The translations under genes and the position numbers were made by a program. Under the pieces are notes generated by a model, which saw only the letters and a list, made by a program, of their open reading frames with translations, was not told where the DNA came from and did not search any database. From Gordius sp. MW1 (lineage: Eukaryota; Nematomorpha; Gordioida; Gordea; Gordiidae): a DNA stretch of 64,000 nucleotides. Position 1 is the first letter of the stretch; every line of letters starts with the position of its first letter. The stretch covers positions 20,500,324-20,564,323 of the forward strand of contig OZ038531.1 in the NCBI GenBank assembly GCA_964036665.1, in the 5' to 3' direction. Below, piece by piece: positions 1 through 10,804 of this stretch.

Positions 1-84
1 GGTGCTGGTTATGATGATGGTAATGGGCGAGATGTATGCTACTACCATAGGTTATGGTAGTAGCATTTTGGCATTTTAACAACA

Positions 85-1614
85 CTATTTGTGAGGTGGC
101 ATTCCCGATGGTTCTAATGAATTTAGAAATTCAGTTGGATAATTCACCGCCTGATCTGCATCGATAACTGTGTGAACAGATGTGTAAGTAAATGGTTCAC
201 CGGGAATGTTCAATAGAATGCGATTATTTATTTTGTTCACATCGTCATTCTTCGGAGCCAAGATAGCCCGTTCACAAAGCCAGTCGTGATTTGTAAAGTT
301 AATAACAATTTCCGGGAACACCATATTTACGACATCTTCAATTGATGACTGTATTTTGCAAAAGTGCGATGGAAATAATATTTCGTGCGTTGAGGATTCA
401 TTTGGAAATTTACCATCTCCCAAGTCCAACAGTTGGTTAGCAAATGGTTGCACCGAATCATCTTGAAGTAAATGAACACGCATGTTGGTGGTTAGTGATT
501 ATCTTCACTTCACACTTCTCCAAAGATATGACGCTTTCAGGCAAGCATTGAGCTCATCTGAGGGTGTTGACTTTGGGATGACTGGCAAGGTTTGACGGAA
601 GTCACCGGCTAGCAGCAAGAGAGCTCCTCCCATAAGACGTGCAATCTCTCTCAAATCTCGGAGTGTACGATCCAGCGCCTCGAGTGCTTTTTTATGTGCC
701 ATCGTACATTCATCCCAATTAATGATTGTGCATGTCTTTAGTACCGTGGCAATACCCGAGTTCCTACTGATTTTGCAAGTAGGAGTTTCATTTATATTTA
801 GATTCAATGGGAGTTCGAAAGTTGAATGCGCTGTGCGGCCTCCATCGAGTAACTTAGCTGCTATGTCCGATGACGCGACAGCGAGAGCTATCTTATCATT
901 TCTCCGAATTTCAGCCAATATCAGATTAAGAATAAATGTTTTTCCGGTTCCTCCTGGCGCATTTAGGAAAAGTAGGCTTCCGTTACCGTTTGTGACGTAT
1001 TTCATGACGGTGGTATAGGCATATTTTTGGTCAGCGACTAAGAGTATTTCCTGAGGGTTAACAAACAATTGTAGGTGAGCCACGTCGTATTGTTTTTCAT
1101 ACCGTAAGTCACTGTCGTGATCATTGCTTCTATCACGTCTAGGTGCAGACAATTCGAGCTGACATAAAATTTTATTGTTTATGGATAGACATATGTCCTC
1201 AAGTAATATAAGAGCTCGATTGAAGATGTCCTCGGAAAATGGTATCTCCATATACGGATGCACTCTACGTACTTGTAAAAGGATATCTTCACTGAGGCTT
1301 TCTTTGTGTGTAACCCAAAGATCTTTTGGATTAGATGGTGCGCAAGTTGTCAAAATTATCGCAAATAAAGTGCGTATTTGGTGCGGGAGACGTATGAGCG
1401 ATGCTTCCTCTAATGTCGTATTCCAATGTCGGTCATTTTTAAGCAAACGAAGTTTGAGACATGCTTGTCTATATGTGTCACACACTTCACCATAGATCGT
1501 TCTAATGGATTGAAATGATGTTGGTCTTTTGACATTGTGGAGCAACATTCTTAAAAAATAGCATTCGGCGTTATTGGGATTAACAGTATACATTCGACCC
1601 AAAGCATCAGACAT
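85..1614 (-). pseudogene. Helitron helicase domain (Pif1-like), two stop codons
   Basis: Superfamily 1 helicase part of the Helitron Rep-helicase, which would unwind DNA during rolling-circle transposition. The upstream 369-residue segment (505-1614) begins in the helicase N-terminal region (GRMYTVNPNNAECYFLRML, typical of Helitrons). It has Walker A GGTGKT near residues 221-226, Walker B WDEC near 300-303 and the GDFRQTLPV motif. It runs to SYLWRSVK, then meets TGA (505-507) and TAA (499-501). The same frame then reopens as LTTNMRVHLL and continues to 85. Because the frame is unchanged across the break, two point nonsense mutations explain it. The helicase C-terminus is probably completed outside the window. 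Confidence 0.85.
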
Positions 1615-1657
1615 ACGTACGCTTGAATTTCCAGGAACTATTGTGCCTTGTTTTCTT

Positions 1658-3925
1658 TTAAAACACTTTTTTTGATAAGTTTAAAGTGTAATAATTTGGG
1701 ATTTCGTGGTAGAGCAAAGTTTTTGCGAAAACATCATTTTGGCACAACAGGAAAAAAGCTGTCAGTGTTGTATTAGGTGGTTGCGCCGCTCTTTGCACAG
1801 CGTTCTCTTCCGTGAAGTAGACACGTTGGCCATTTTCCAAGTGAACGGCGGGATGTACAACAGTTGATTAGCGTTCGTGAATAGGGAACCCCAGAATGCG
1901 CCAGACAGCTTCATTACTGCTGATGTAACGTCCCATTTGAAATTGTGTGATTTCATCGGCTTGCGTATTAGTAAGTCTAAAAACTGCCATATCACTGCCT
2001 TTGGTGACGTATTTGCAGATGTATTTTATAGACTTCACTGAATTGCAATATTCCACGTTTATGTGGGCCTTGAACATTTTTGATAGCAACGGAGTGTAAG
2101 AGACGATCCATCTATTATCGATTTCTACAGGAACAGTTTTCACTTTGATGGTAAGTCTAACACCTCCATCGTTTGGATTACGGCGTCTATACAGCGGATA
2201 GCCGTCGCCACCAGTTTTAGTTTCTAGGCTCTTTCTCTGGGATATTTTTTGGTGCATTTTCCGTCTTTCATACATGGTGATTCATTGCTCCGCACGGTCC
2301 ATGAATCATATGACGACTGATGATTTCAAATAGTAGCGGATCTTCTTGTGGATTGGGCAGTTCAGCCGATATAATATTATCAATATGAGTAGAAAAAATT
2401 TTGTCCTTCAGCCAAATGAGGATGTGAGCGTGTGGTAAGCCTCTTTTTTGCCATTCTATGGAATATAGCCAGCAGATAGTTTCTCCGAAATGTGATCTTT
2501 GGTGATGACATCGATGAGGCGCATAAGTTTTTGCCTAAAAACTCTGGCGGTGAGATCATGTCGATGAGATGATGCTTGGCCTGCCAAGAGCAACTGAGTG
2601 ATCTCAGTCCAAGCCGAATTGCAGGTGAAGGTAATGAAAAGATCTGGACATCCGTATTTGCGCACATATGTCATCGCATCTTGTGTATATTCATGCATGT
2701 GTCTAGGACTGCCGGTATGCGTAGCTGGAAGTATGACCATTTGTCCAACATTGCTTGCGTGACCATCATGTTCGATTGCATCTCGCAAGTGAATATAATT
2801 TTCGGCACGGAGTAAGATTAAGACGGATGAAAAGAAGGCGTTCGCTCTCGATTTTTGCATACATATCGACAATGTATTGATGGAATAGGTGTCGGCACTT
2901 CAAGATGTGCTTGTATTGCTGAGCTCTAATCATTATACGATATGCATAATAATCCATAGGAAACACCTTTAAGAGAAAGAAATTCAGTAGATTAAGATCA
3001 CATATTATCATTTTCGCTAGAACATCGTATAACAAAGAGTATAACATTCATCTTTTTTGTTGTCGCGGCCCCTGAATCAGGATTAATTTGCATCACATTA
3101 AAGTGGTATCCGTCTTCTCCTTGCCAAAATAGTATGGGATATTGAAGGGCATCATATGATCTGTGTGTTGCATCAATACTTTGCAGATTTTCATCCCTTC
3201 TGGAGATAATGATATCTCGACGATCAAATTTTATTCCGACCATTACAATTGCCACTTCATCGATTGTTGGTGCATTAAAGCGTTTTTCATGTGCGCCTGA
3301 TGGTGTTCTATCTGCTTTGATTACGATTTTATAATCACCCGTTGGCATTCGCTCTAATGCGATTTTGAATAATTTAATTAAATGATTTTTGTTATGGAAT
3401 AAATGTTGCAAGTCAATGATGATTTCACGTTTGACTCCTGCATGAATCCCACAACGTCGATCAGCCTCCGTGTCGCCCATGAAATAAATTTGCAGAAACC
3501 TTTGATCGATATCTGATAAAGGTAGAAGAGAATCGATTTGATGGTAAATTTGTCCTTGCACTTTAAATGTGGGCATGTAACCTCCATCCTTCAAAATTTT
3601 CGTTGCTCCGAACGATGTCATTTGGAAGCATGCGTTTAACTTGCGAATGGGTTGGAGGAAGTGTTTGGACTGTATTAGTTCCAGTTACATAAGATAAGAG
3701 TGGTTCAGGTGGATCACCCAGAGGTGGCAAATTAATTTGCCATTCGAACAACACATTCCAAGATTTTTTTTAGGGAACCGCAAAGTACGACAACGTAAAC
3801 ACATCGTATCCATTTGACCAATCATGACATTGGGGTGCATGCTGTAATCAAACGCCATATCATAATGAAACACTGCTAATTTCAAACTGGCTCGCGAACT
3901 ACATGTTGAGCGTCTGTATCGTGAT
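1658..3925 (-). pseudogene. Helitron Rep (HUH endonuclease) region, frameshifted
   Basis: Replication-initiator part of the same Helitron protein, which nicks and rejoins DNA at the element ends. Pieces in order of translation: an N-terminal segment (2998-3925); a Rep core with GCPDLFITFTCNSAW (2456-2872); the two-histidine HUH motif in GLPHAHILIW near 2400-2450; a DGYPLYRRR stretch; and the tyrosine motif IKYICKYVTKGSD near 2000-2060. The pieces lie in different frames, so at least two indels interrupt the gene. The family invariant NPAW reads NSAW here. The two tandem partial copies at 8711 and 15520 both read NPAW, so this is a private change. Confidence 0.8.
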
Positions 3926-4443
3926 CGCATATTGTTTAGTCTTTCGATTCGCTCTTCAGCTGATTCTATGGCTCGTGAAGTTGTGGCTCGTGAGCATTTA
4001 GTGGCTAGTCTTTAGATTCGCTCATCAGCTGATTCGGTAGCACGTGAAGTTGTGGCTCGTGATCGCTTATTGTCTAGTCTTTCGATTCGCTCATCAGCTG
4101 ATTCGGTAGCACGTGAAGTTATGGCTCGTGAGCGTTTAGTGGCTAGTCTTTCGATTTGCTCATCAGATGATTCGGTAGCACGTGAAGTTGTGGCTCGTGA
4201 TCGCATATTGTCTAGTCTTTCGATTCGCTCATCAGATGATTCGGTAGCACGTGAAGTTGTGGCTCGTGATCGCATATTGTCTAGTCTTTCGATTCGCTCA
4301 TCAGCTGATTCGGTAGCACGTGAAGTTGTGGCTCGTGATCACATATTGTTTAGTCTTTCGATTCGCTCTTCAGCTGATTCGCTAGCTCGTGAAGTTGTGG
4401 CTTGTAAGCGTTTAGTGGCTAGTCTGTTGTTTCGCTCTTCCGA
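3919..4443 (-). repeat. 69-bp coding minisatellite in Helitron N-terminus, 8 units
   Basis: Eight tandem copies of a 69-bp unit, each encoding 23 residues of the type RSRATTSRATESADERIERL on the minus strand. The period is a multiple of three, so unit gain or loss keeps the frame. Arthropod-type Helitron proteins often carry charged, Arg/Glu-rich repeats here. Variation is mostly single substitutions (SSDER/SADER, LDN/LAT). One unit has lost its frame through a stop (agtctttagattcgc near 4010). Charged and probably helical or coiled; function unknown. Confidence 0.85.
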
Positions 4444-4561
4444 TGTCTCAGCTGCTATTGTAGTTAAATTTCTCTCGCGATTATCTCGCAATCGTACTTC
4501 ACGATGTTGAGGAGTTTCAGCTGCTCTCCTTATTTTATCTGTTTTTGATTTAGGTATTTTC

Positions 4562-5000
4562 TGCCGAATAATTTTTTTTGCATTCCAGAGTGTCAGGAAT
4601 GAAGTGTGAAATTTGAACCAAATCGGTCTGGTAGATTTCCAAAATTGGTGGAGGCTCCGATTATTTGTAGATTGTCTTTTATCTGTTTTTTTGCATTCCG
4701 GAGTGTCAGGAATGAAGTGTGAAATTTTGAACCAAATCGGTCTGGTAGATTTCCAAAATTATTGACGGCTCCGATTATTTGTAGATTGTCAGGATGGAAA
4801 AAAAGGCTCCGATTATTTGTAGATTATCGGGATGGAAATTTTTTTTTTGAATTTCGAAGTGTCAGGAATGAAGTGTGATTTTGAACCAAATCGGTCTGGT
4901 AGATTTCCAAAATTATTGGCGGCTCCGATTATTTGTAGATTGTCGAAATGGAAAAAAGGCTCCGATTATTTGTAGATTATCGGGATGGAAAAAAAGGTAC
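4562..5000 (-). repeat. Helitron 5' subterminal tandem repeats, 3 units
   Basis: Three imperfect ~110-160 bp units share CCGGAGTGTCAGGAATGAAG, a 'accaaatcggtctggtagat' core and 'ggctccgattatttgtagat' blocks. They are diverged copies of the Helitron 5' subterminal sequence seen once more near 5190-5250. The minus-strand ORF start is at or just inside the innermost unit (ATG near 4580), so the repeats probably form the 5' leader. The B copy has four units. Confidence 0.75.
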
Positions 5001-5297
5001 CTTTAAAACAAATCTGATTATTTGTATTGTTTCTAAATAAAAATAAACATCTTATCATTATTAAATTTGATTGTTGTCACAATATGACGTCATATGACGT
5101 CTTTATTAAGTGCCAAAACTTATAAAACAAAAAAAACTTGACCTCTCGAAAACTACTGGACCGATTAGGCTGGAACAAACCTTACAACATGCTCCGGAAT
5201 GTGGGGAATAAACTGTGAAATTTTGAGCTAAATCGGTCTGGTAGTTCTACAAAAGTGGTGGCGGCATACACACATAGTTTCATTTTTATATATAAGA

Positions 5298-5617
5298 TTT
5301 TACTTTATATTTCTCTGTTTTTGTTTCAATTTAGTCTTTAAATTTGTATGTTTTCTGTTTCAATTCACTAAAAAAAGAATACATTCACAACACGATAGAT
5401 ACGCAGTATACGTCATGAGGTGGCGTTTGATTGTCAGTTTATTAAACGTCAAAACATATAAAACTAAATAACTTGACCGTCTTGTGACTTATAAATTTGG
5501 AATATAGTTAAAAACCTAGGCTCAGACCTACCAATCATTCGCAGAAATTTAATCGGTCCAGCCGTTTCGGAGGAGTTTAACCACGCACACCGTTTCACGT
5601 GAATTTTATATATTAGA
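5298..5617 (-). mobile_element. Second-family Helitron 5' terminal fragment
   Basis: On the minus strand this segment begins at 5617 with TCTAATATATAAAATTCACG, preceded by A. It continues into a 'cctccgaaacggctggaccg' subterminal motif, the style of a widespread insect Helitron 5' end. It is directly abutted by the first Helitron at 5297. The most economical reading is that the first Helitron inserted into this one, or that this is an older 5' end left beside it. No 3' end was found for it. Confidence 0.65.
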
Positions 5618-7214
5618 TAATATATATCGCTGCGCAAGAGTTTATATACCTTAATATGCATAACTCGTAAGGTAGTTAGGGGTTATTCAAATTATATTGA
5701 TTGTGAATAGAATAAAACGGAATATGAATAGTGTGTATTTAAATCGAGTAAGAAGGAGTGTGAAGGTAACTAAGGCGTAATATGAATAGTGTGTATTCAA
5801 ATCGAGTAAGAAGGAGTGTGAAGGTAACAATTTCCCTACACGTTACACCTGCGCTTGCGAGACTGTGGTTGCGCTGCACCTGCGCGCAACCACAACACCA
5901 TACCCTTCAAGATAACCTCCTCCGACCTGAGTGTTGACTCCTAAGCACGGTCGTTAGATTTGAGTTCTTTGACCGCTGTCCATTGTTCGGACGTACGAAT
6001 CAAATTGTTGAACGTTTTCAGGATCGTTTTTCTAATTCGGCCTTCCAATTGGTCTTCTCGATTTGATTTCATCGTTGACCATACAAATTGAATCGCACCA
6101 TACACTTCAAGCTTGCTAGGGGGGATGGGAATTTTTGTCAATGTATCCGGGCGTTGTTGGGTTCGGGATACTTCACCCAATGGTTTTCGTTTAACGCAAC
6201 CCAAAATAGTTTTTTGATGATTTTCCCCAAAAGAGCGAGACAGAAACATCTGTAAGAAAGACAAAAAAAAAGGATAAAATATAAGATTATGATTTAGAGT
6301 TTAAGGATTAGTTAATGATTAAGGATTACGTTATTATGATTATGATTTTAGAGCTATTAATTATTATTAAAAAGGATTTTCAACCTTACCTTAAATCTCC
6401 GTTTAGTACTCATTTCCATTTATTTATATTTAATATTTCATAAGACTATTTCCCATAGAATCCGAGATCGCGAAGATGAACGATATGATCAGCGAAAGAG
6501 TATTAATACATTATTAAAATATGCGAACAAAGAAAGTTCGATCTACATATGTGTATAAATGATCGCGCAATGATATCTATCATGTGATGGAAAACGTGAT
6601 CATAACATCATGAGATGTAAACACGCGTATGTATTACTACGCATCTAACAAATCAATACGAGATAAGTAATGAGTGAAATACTCGTGTTAGCATATCACT
6701 ATAATAAATAGCGGAGAGAGCGCGATGGGGGGAGAGGGACTACGCGTATGCATTAATATGCGTCGAGATAATGATGCTGAGGGAGGGGTTTTTGTGTGTG
6801 TATGTAGAAATACATACTGCCTTGCCAGCGCAACTGGTCTTACTACGCATAATTAGAGAATGTGTATCATAGATTGCGCATTCGTTACACCTGCTCTTGC
6901 GAGACTGTGGTTGCGCATGCGCTGCACCTGCGCGCAACCACAACAGGAATCAAAAAGTCTTTTACAGAATCATAAGTTTGATTATAATCAAAGTTATACT
7001 GGACGGGACAGGACAACCGAAAGTGAAGCTATTAATTTCATAGCAATTAATATTTAACCACTAGCAATGCATTATTTCATTTTGTATATTAAAACCTTGA
7101 TTATTAATTATGTTACGATTTTTAAGCTCATCAAGTTTTTGTCCATGGCTATAATATAAACACAAGTATTTTTTATGCTTACTCTAAAAATTATAAATTA
7201 TTTTATATTATATA
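5618..7214. other. Unexplained 1.6 kb within repeat unit A
   Basis: Contains two tandem copies of a ~58-bp unit (about 5722-5829; shared core aatcgagtaagaaggagtgt). Two ~60-bp GC-rich hairpin-forming direct repeats lie near 5845-5905 and 6885-6945 (tgtggttgcg... / ...cgcaaccaca). A single minus-strand ORF lies between them. No recognised domain, RNA gene or transposon end. The whole stretch recurs at 11998-13587 in unit B. Confidence 0.5.
5941..6264 (-). CDS. Unrecognised 107-residue ORF (unit A)
   Basis: An uninterrupted ORF with a basic, lysine/arginine-rich product containing KRKPLGEVSRTQ, PIPPSKLEVYGAIQFV and a C-terminal half rich in K, R, N and T. I recognise no domain, signal peptide or membrane segment. 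Comparing with the unit B copy (12323-12613), most substitutions I can see change the amino acid (E/K, Q/R, I/T, W/R, R/G, E/K). This argues against strong protein-level selection. It could be a chance ORF or a former exon. Confidence 0.25.
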   Translation of the reverse strand: MSFLQMFLSRSFGENHQKTILGCVKRKPLGEVSRTQQRPDTLTKIPIPPSKLEVYGAIQFVWSTMKSNREDQLEGRIRKTILKTFNNLIRTSEQWTAVKELKSNDRA

Positions 7215-7546
7215 CTAGATGAACCCGGCAAACGTTGCTTTGCCATTTACCCGGGTGTATTAAATTATTTTGGAATTTTAGGGCATATATTGTAATAAAG
7301 CTGTTATTAAATTAAAAATAAAGTTTGATGTCTATATTCTACTTCTATTGTTCTATTTCCGTATACAGTACAATGCGTACGAATACTTAAAAACCACTTG
7401 ACCGATTTAGCTCGAACAAATCTTAAAACATGCTCCGGAGTGTGGGGAATAAACTGTGAAATTTTGAGCCAAATCGGTCTGGTAGTTTTACAAAATTGGT
7501 GGCGGCATACACACATACACACATAGTTTCATTTTTATATATAAGA
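7215..7546 (-). mobile_element. Non-autonomous Helitron, 332 bp (unit A)
   Basis: Both ends are visible. The 5' end is at 7546: TCTTATATATAAAAATG preceded by A. The 3' end at 7215 is CTAG followed by T. About 12 nt inside the 3' end is a hairpin GGCAAA-GCAACG-TTTGCC. The ends match the autonomous element's 5' terminus, so the same transposase could have mobilised it. No coding sequence. Confidence 0.85.
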
Positions 7547-7579
7547 TATATTCTAGTGAATTCAATAATTATTGAAACA

Positions 7580-7585
7580 TTTATT
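7580..7585 (-). promoter_or_regulatory. Candidate polyadenylation signal AATAAA
   Basis: AATAAA on the minus strand (tttatt on plus) about 100 nt downstream of the stop codon of the putative secreted-peptide gene. In AT-rich DNA such hexamers are common, so it is weak support. Confidence 0.3.
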
Positions 7586-7681
7586 TAAGAAATTAAAATT
7601 TAAAAAATACAATGTTTATAATATTAAATACCACAACAAAAAATTTAAATTTATAAATTATGTTTTGTCCAAGCATTTCAA

Positions 7682-8051
7682 CTATTTTTTCCCCAACTGG
7701 CAGAATGGAAAGCACAGCCGTTTTCTAGTTAAAAATTATTAACAAATATAAATATATACTTAAAAAATAATTAAAAAAAATATAGTTTAGTAAAAGCAAA
7801 ATTTCAAATTAAAATACTTTGCTAAACTCATTGTAGTTCTCTGTTGCCTATTATACCTCCTTTTCTCCTTCAGATACACTATACAAAATTTTATTACAAA
7901 ATTTAGTACATGTTATATTAAATTAAAAATTTAGTTTAATAAAGTTACTTCTGTTAAGTTCCAAATTTCTTTCAGGGTCATCATAATTAATATTTATTCC
8001 ATTCATTGTACCAAAAATGAGGAAAATTACAAAGATTGCCAGAATTTTCAT
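7682..8051 (-). CDS. Putative secreted two-cysteine peptide precursor, 3 exons (unit A)
   Basis: Manually built model; not a recognised family. Exon 1 (7949-8051) starts at ATG 8051 and encodes a clear signal peptide (MKILAIFVIFLIFG, then MNG) and an acidic spacer, ending at an AGAA|GTAACT donor. Exon 2 is 22 nt (7857-7878) between GTATAG and GGAG|GTATAA. Exon 3 (7682-7724) follows ACTAG. The joined frame gives 55 residues ending in a basic KEKRRKR site followed by LCFPFCQLGKK and stop. This is the layout of a processed, C-terminally amidated, disulfide-bridged peptide. AATAAA on the minus strand at 7580-7585 is ~100 nt past the stop. Introns are 70 and 132 nt. Caveat: splice sites were chosen by eye; skipping exon 2 or entering exon 3 in phase 0 gives other short products. 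The start, signal peptide and donors are identical in unit B. Confidence 0.4.
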
Positions 8052-8710
8052 GTTGTCAAAAAGTTATATGTTAACTATAAAAGAATAAGAATATTCTAGA
8101 AATGCATATTAACAAAAAATGATATTCTTTTAAATGCCTAGACTTTTATATATGACAAAATATTAAACATAAAATAAGAACGTTTAATTTTGCTGGATGT
8201 TCTAATTTTTTAATAAATTTTATAGAGTTAATATCAAAGTAAAATATTTAAATAAATAACTCTTTTCATTTAAAATACCTCTATACCAAGATTTCATTAA
8301 ATTTCTTTTAATAACAAATCCATTTCTAATTTTACCAATATTTTATTTGACTTTTTTTCAAATATTTTATAAATTTTTTTAAAAATTAATTTAAATCATG
8401 TCCTCTAAAAGTTGTAATAATCTAAAAGCTTTATCTATAAATATATATTTTATTGACAAGATAAATAATATAGAAACGTAGCATAAATTTATTAGATTGT
8501 CAACTCATAGCTATATACAAAATATACTTAATTATTCCTATGAGATTATATATAAATATAGTCATAATTAGATTAGTAAATATATTTTTAATAGATATAA
8601 CTCTTTAATTTTTTATATAAAAATACAAATATGTACATTCGAAATAGCGTAATATTGAAATTTTGGGGAAAATTAAACCAATATTAATCTAAAGATGTTT
8701 TCAAATCAAA
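8052..8710. other. AT-rich spacer with heat-shock-element-like motif
   Basis: No gene seen. Near its left edge, 8089-8101 reads GAATATTCTAGAA, a perfect three-unit heat-shock-element pattern (GAAnnTTCnnGAA). It lies 38 bp upstream of the putative peptide start codon and is conserved at 14876-14888. At this AT content a chance origin is quite possible. The right edge is the junction with the next tandem unit. Confidence 0.35.
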
Positions 8711-10804
8711 GTCCTTCAGCCAAGTTAGGATGTGAGCGTGTGGTAAGCCTCTTTTTGGCCATTCTATGGAATATAGCCAGCAGATAGTTTCTCCGTAAAT
8801 GTGATCTTTGGTGATGACATCGATGAGGCGCATAAGTTTTGCCTAAAAACTCTGGCGGTGAGATCATGTCGATGAGATGATGCTTGGCCTGCCAAGAGCA
8901 ACTGAGTGATCTCAGTCCAAGCCGGATTGCAGGTGAAGGTAATGAAAAGATCTGGACATCCGTATTTGCGCACATATGTCATCGCATCTTGTGTATATTC
9001 ATGCATGTGTCTAGGACTGCCGGTATGCGTAGCTGGAAGTATGACCATTTGTCCAACATTGCTTGCGTGACCATCATGTTCGATTGCATCTCGCAAGTGA
9101 ATATAATTTTCGGCACGGAGTAAGATTAAGACGGATGAAAAGAAGGCGTTCGCTCTCGATTTTTGCATACATATCGACAATGTATTGATGGAATAGGTGT
9201 CGGCACTTCAAGATGTGGTTGTATTGCTAAGCTCTAATCATTATACGATATGCATAATAATCCATAGAAGACACCTTTAAGAGAAAGAAATTCAGTAGAT
9301 TAAGATCACATATTATCATTTTCGCTAGAACATCGTATAACAAAGAGTATAACATTCACCTTTTTTGTTGTCGCGGCCCCTGAATCAGGATTAATTTGCA
9401 TCACATTAAAGTGGTATCCGTCTTCTCCTTGCCAAAATAGTATGGGATATTGAAGGGCATCATATGATCTGTGTGTTGCATCAATACTTTGCAGATTTTC
9501 ATCCCTTCTGGAGATAATGATATCTCGACGATCAAATTCTATTCCGACCATTACGATTGCCACTTCATCGATTGTTGGTGCATTAAAGCGTTTTTCATGT
9601 GCGCCTGATGGTGTTCTATCTGCTTTCGATTTTATAATCACCCGTTGGCATTCGCTCTAATGCGATTTTGAATAATTTAATTAAATGATTTTTGTTATGG
9701 AATAAATGTTGCAAGTCAATGATGATTTCACGTTTGACTCCTGCATGAATCCCACAACGTCGATCAGCCTCCGTGTCGCCCATGAAATAAATTTGCAGAA
9801 ACCTTTGATCGATATCTGATAAAGGTAGAAGAGAATCGATTTGATGGTAAATTTGTCCTTGCACTTTAAATGTGGGCATGTAACCTCCATCCTTCAAAAT
9901 TTTCGTTGCTCCGAACGATGTCATTTGGAAGCATGCGTTGTACTTGCGAATGGGTTGGAGGAAGTGTTTGGACTGTATTAGTTCCAGATACATAAGATAA
10001 GAGCGGTTCGATCCAGATGTGGCAAATTGATTTGCCATTCAAACAACACATTCCAAGATTTTCTTTAGGGAACCGCAAAGCACGACAACGCAAACACATC
10101 GTATCCATTTGACCAATCATGACATTGGGGTGCATGCTGTAATCAAACGCCATATCATAATAAACGCTGCTTATTTCAAACTGGCTCGCGAACTACATCT
10201 TGAGCGTCTGTATCGTGATCGCATATTGTTTAGTCTTTCGATTCGCTCTTCAGCTGATTCTAAGGCTCGTGAAGTTGTGGCTCGTGAGCGTTTAGTGGCT
10301 AGTCTTTAGATTCGCTCATCAGCTGATTCGGTAGCACGTGGTTGTGGCTCGTGATCGCATATTGTCTAGTCTTTCGATTCGCTCATCAGCTGATTCGGTA
10401 GCACGTGAAGTTATTCGTGAGCGTTTAGTGGCTAGTCTTTCGATTCGCTCATCAGATGATTCGGTAGCACGTGAAGTTGTGGCTCGTGATCGCATATTGT
10501 CTAGTCTTTCGATTCGCTCATCAGCTGATTCGGTAGCACGTGAAGTTGTGGCTCGTGATCGCATATTGTTGAGTCTTTCGATTCGCTCTTCAGCTGATTC
10601 GCTAGCTCATGAAGTTGTGGCTTGTAAGCGTTTAGTGGCTAGTCTGTCGTTTCGCTCTTCCGATGTCTCAGCTGCTGTTGTAGTTAAATTTCTCTCGCGA
10701 TTATCGTGCAATCGTACTTCACGATGTTGAGGAGTTTTAGCTGCTCTCCTTGTTTTATCAGTTTTTGATTTAGGTATTATTCTGCCGAATGATTTTTTTC
10801 GCAT
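8711..10804 (-). pseudogene. Helitron Rep N-terminal fragment (unit B)
   Basis: Starts at ATG 10804 (MRKKSFGRIIPKSKTDKT), probably the native N-terminus because this copy keeps the first ~65 codons open where copy A has a 1-nt loss. A CGA to TGA stop at 10607-10609 ends the first stretch. The minisatellite and Rep segments then continue in shifted frames. The Rep core GCPDLFITFTCNPAW (8764-9180) is intact in sequence. A deletion near 9625 (gctttcgattttataatc) fuses two frames. The fragment ends at the unit junction. Confidence 0.8.
10210..10660 (-). repeat. 69-bp coding minisatellite, about 7 units (unit B)
   Basis: Same 23-residue repeat as in unit A but with about seven copies and two small deletions (near 10340 and 10412) that break the frame. 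The copy-number difference (8 versus 7) shows the array is unstable between otherwise near-identical units. Confidence 0.8.

Larger units (their letters stand above)
1..5297 (-). mobile_element. Helitron, 5' terminus to left window edge
   Basis: A rolling-circle transposon read right to left. Its 5' end is at 5297: on the minus strand it starts TCTTATATATAAAAATG and is preceded by A, matching the 5'-TC end and A|T insertion rule of Helitrons. Downstream lie subterminal repeats, a minisatellite-encoded N-terminal region, an HUH Rep region and a Pif1-like helicase. This is the standard domain order of animal Helitrons. The 3' hairpin/CTRR end lies outside the window. The coding region is broken in several places, so this copy is not autonomous as assembled. 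The part from 2403 onward is duplicated at 8711-11677. Confidence 0.85.
2403..8710. repeat. Tandem segmental unit A (6.3 kb)
   Basis: First unit of a head-to-tail array. It begins within the Helitron Rep gene at GTCCTTC (2403) and ends at 8710, where the same Rep sequence restarts. Stretches compared by eye with unit B are roughly 96-98% identical. Only unit A is joined on its left to the rest of the Helitron helicase. Confidence 0.85.

Noticed and set aside
722-1495. Plus-strand ORFs over the helicase gene
   Set aside because: Antisense shadows of the Helitron helicase; no independent features.
8884-9123. 79-residue plus-strand ORF, also at 2576
   Set aside because: Antisense shadow of the conserved Rep core; conservation is due to segment duplication.
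10338-10730. 130-residue plus-strand repeat ORF (also 4052-4510)
   Set aside because: Both strands of the 69-bp minisatellite are open because the period is a multiple of three; only the minus strand fits the Helitron protein.
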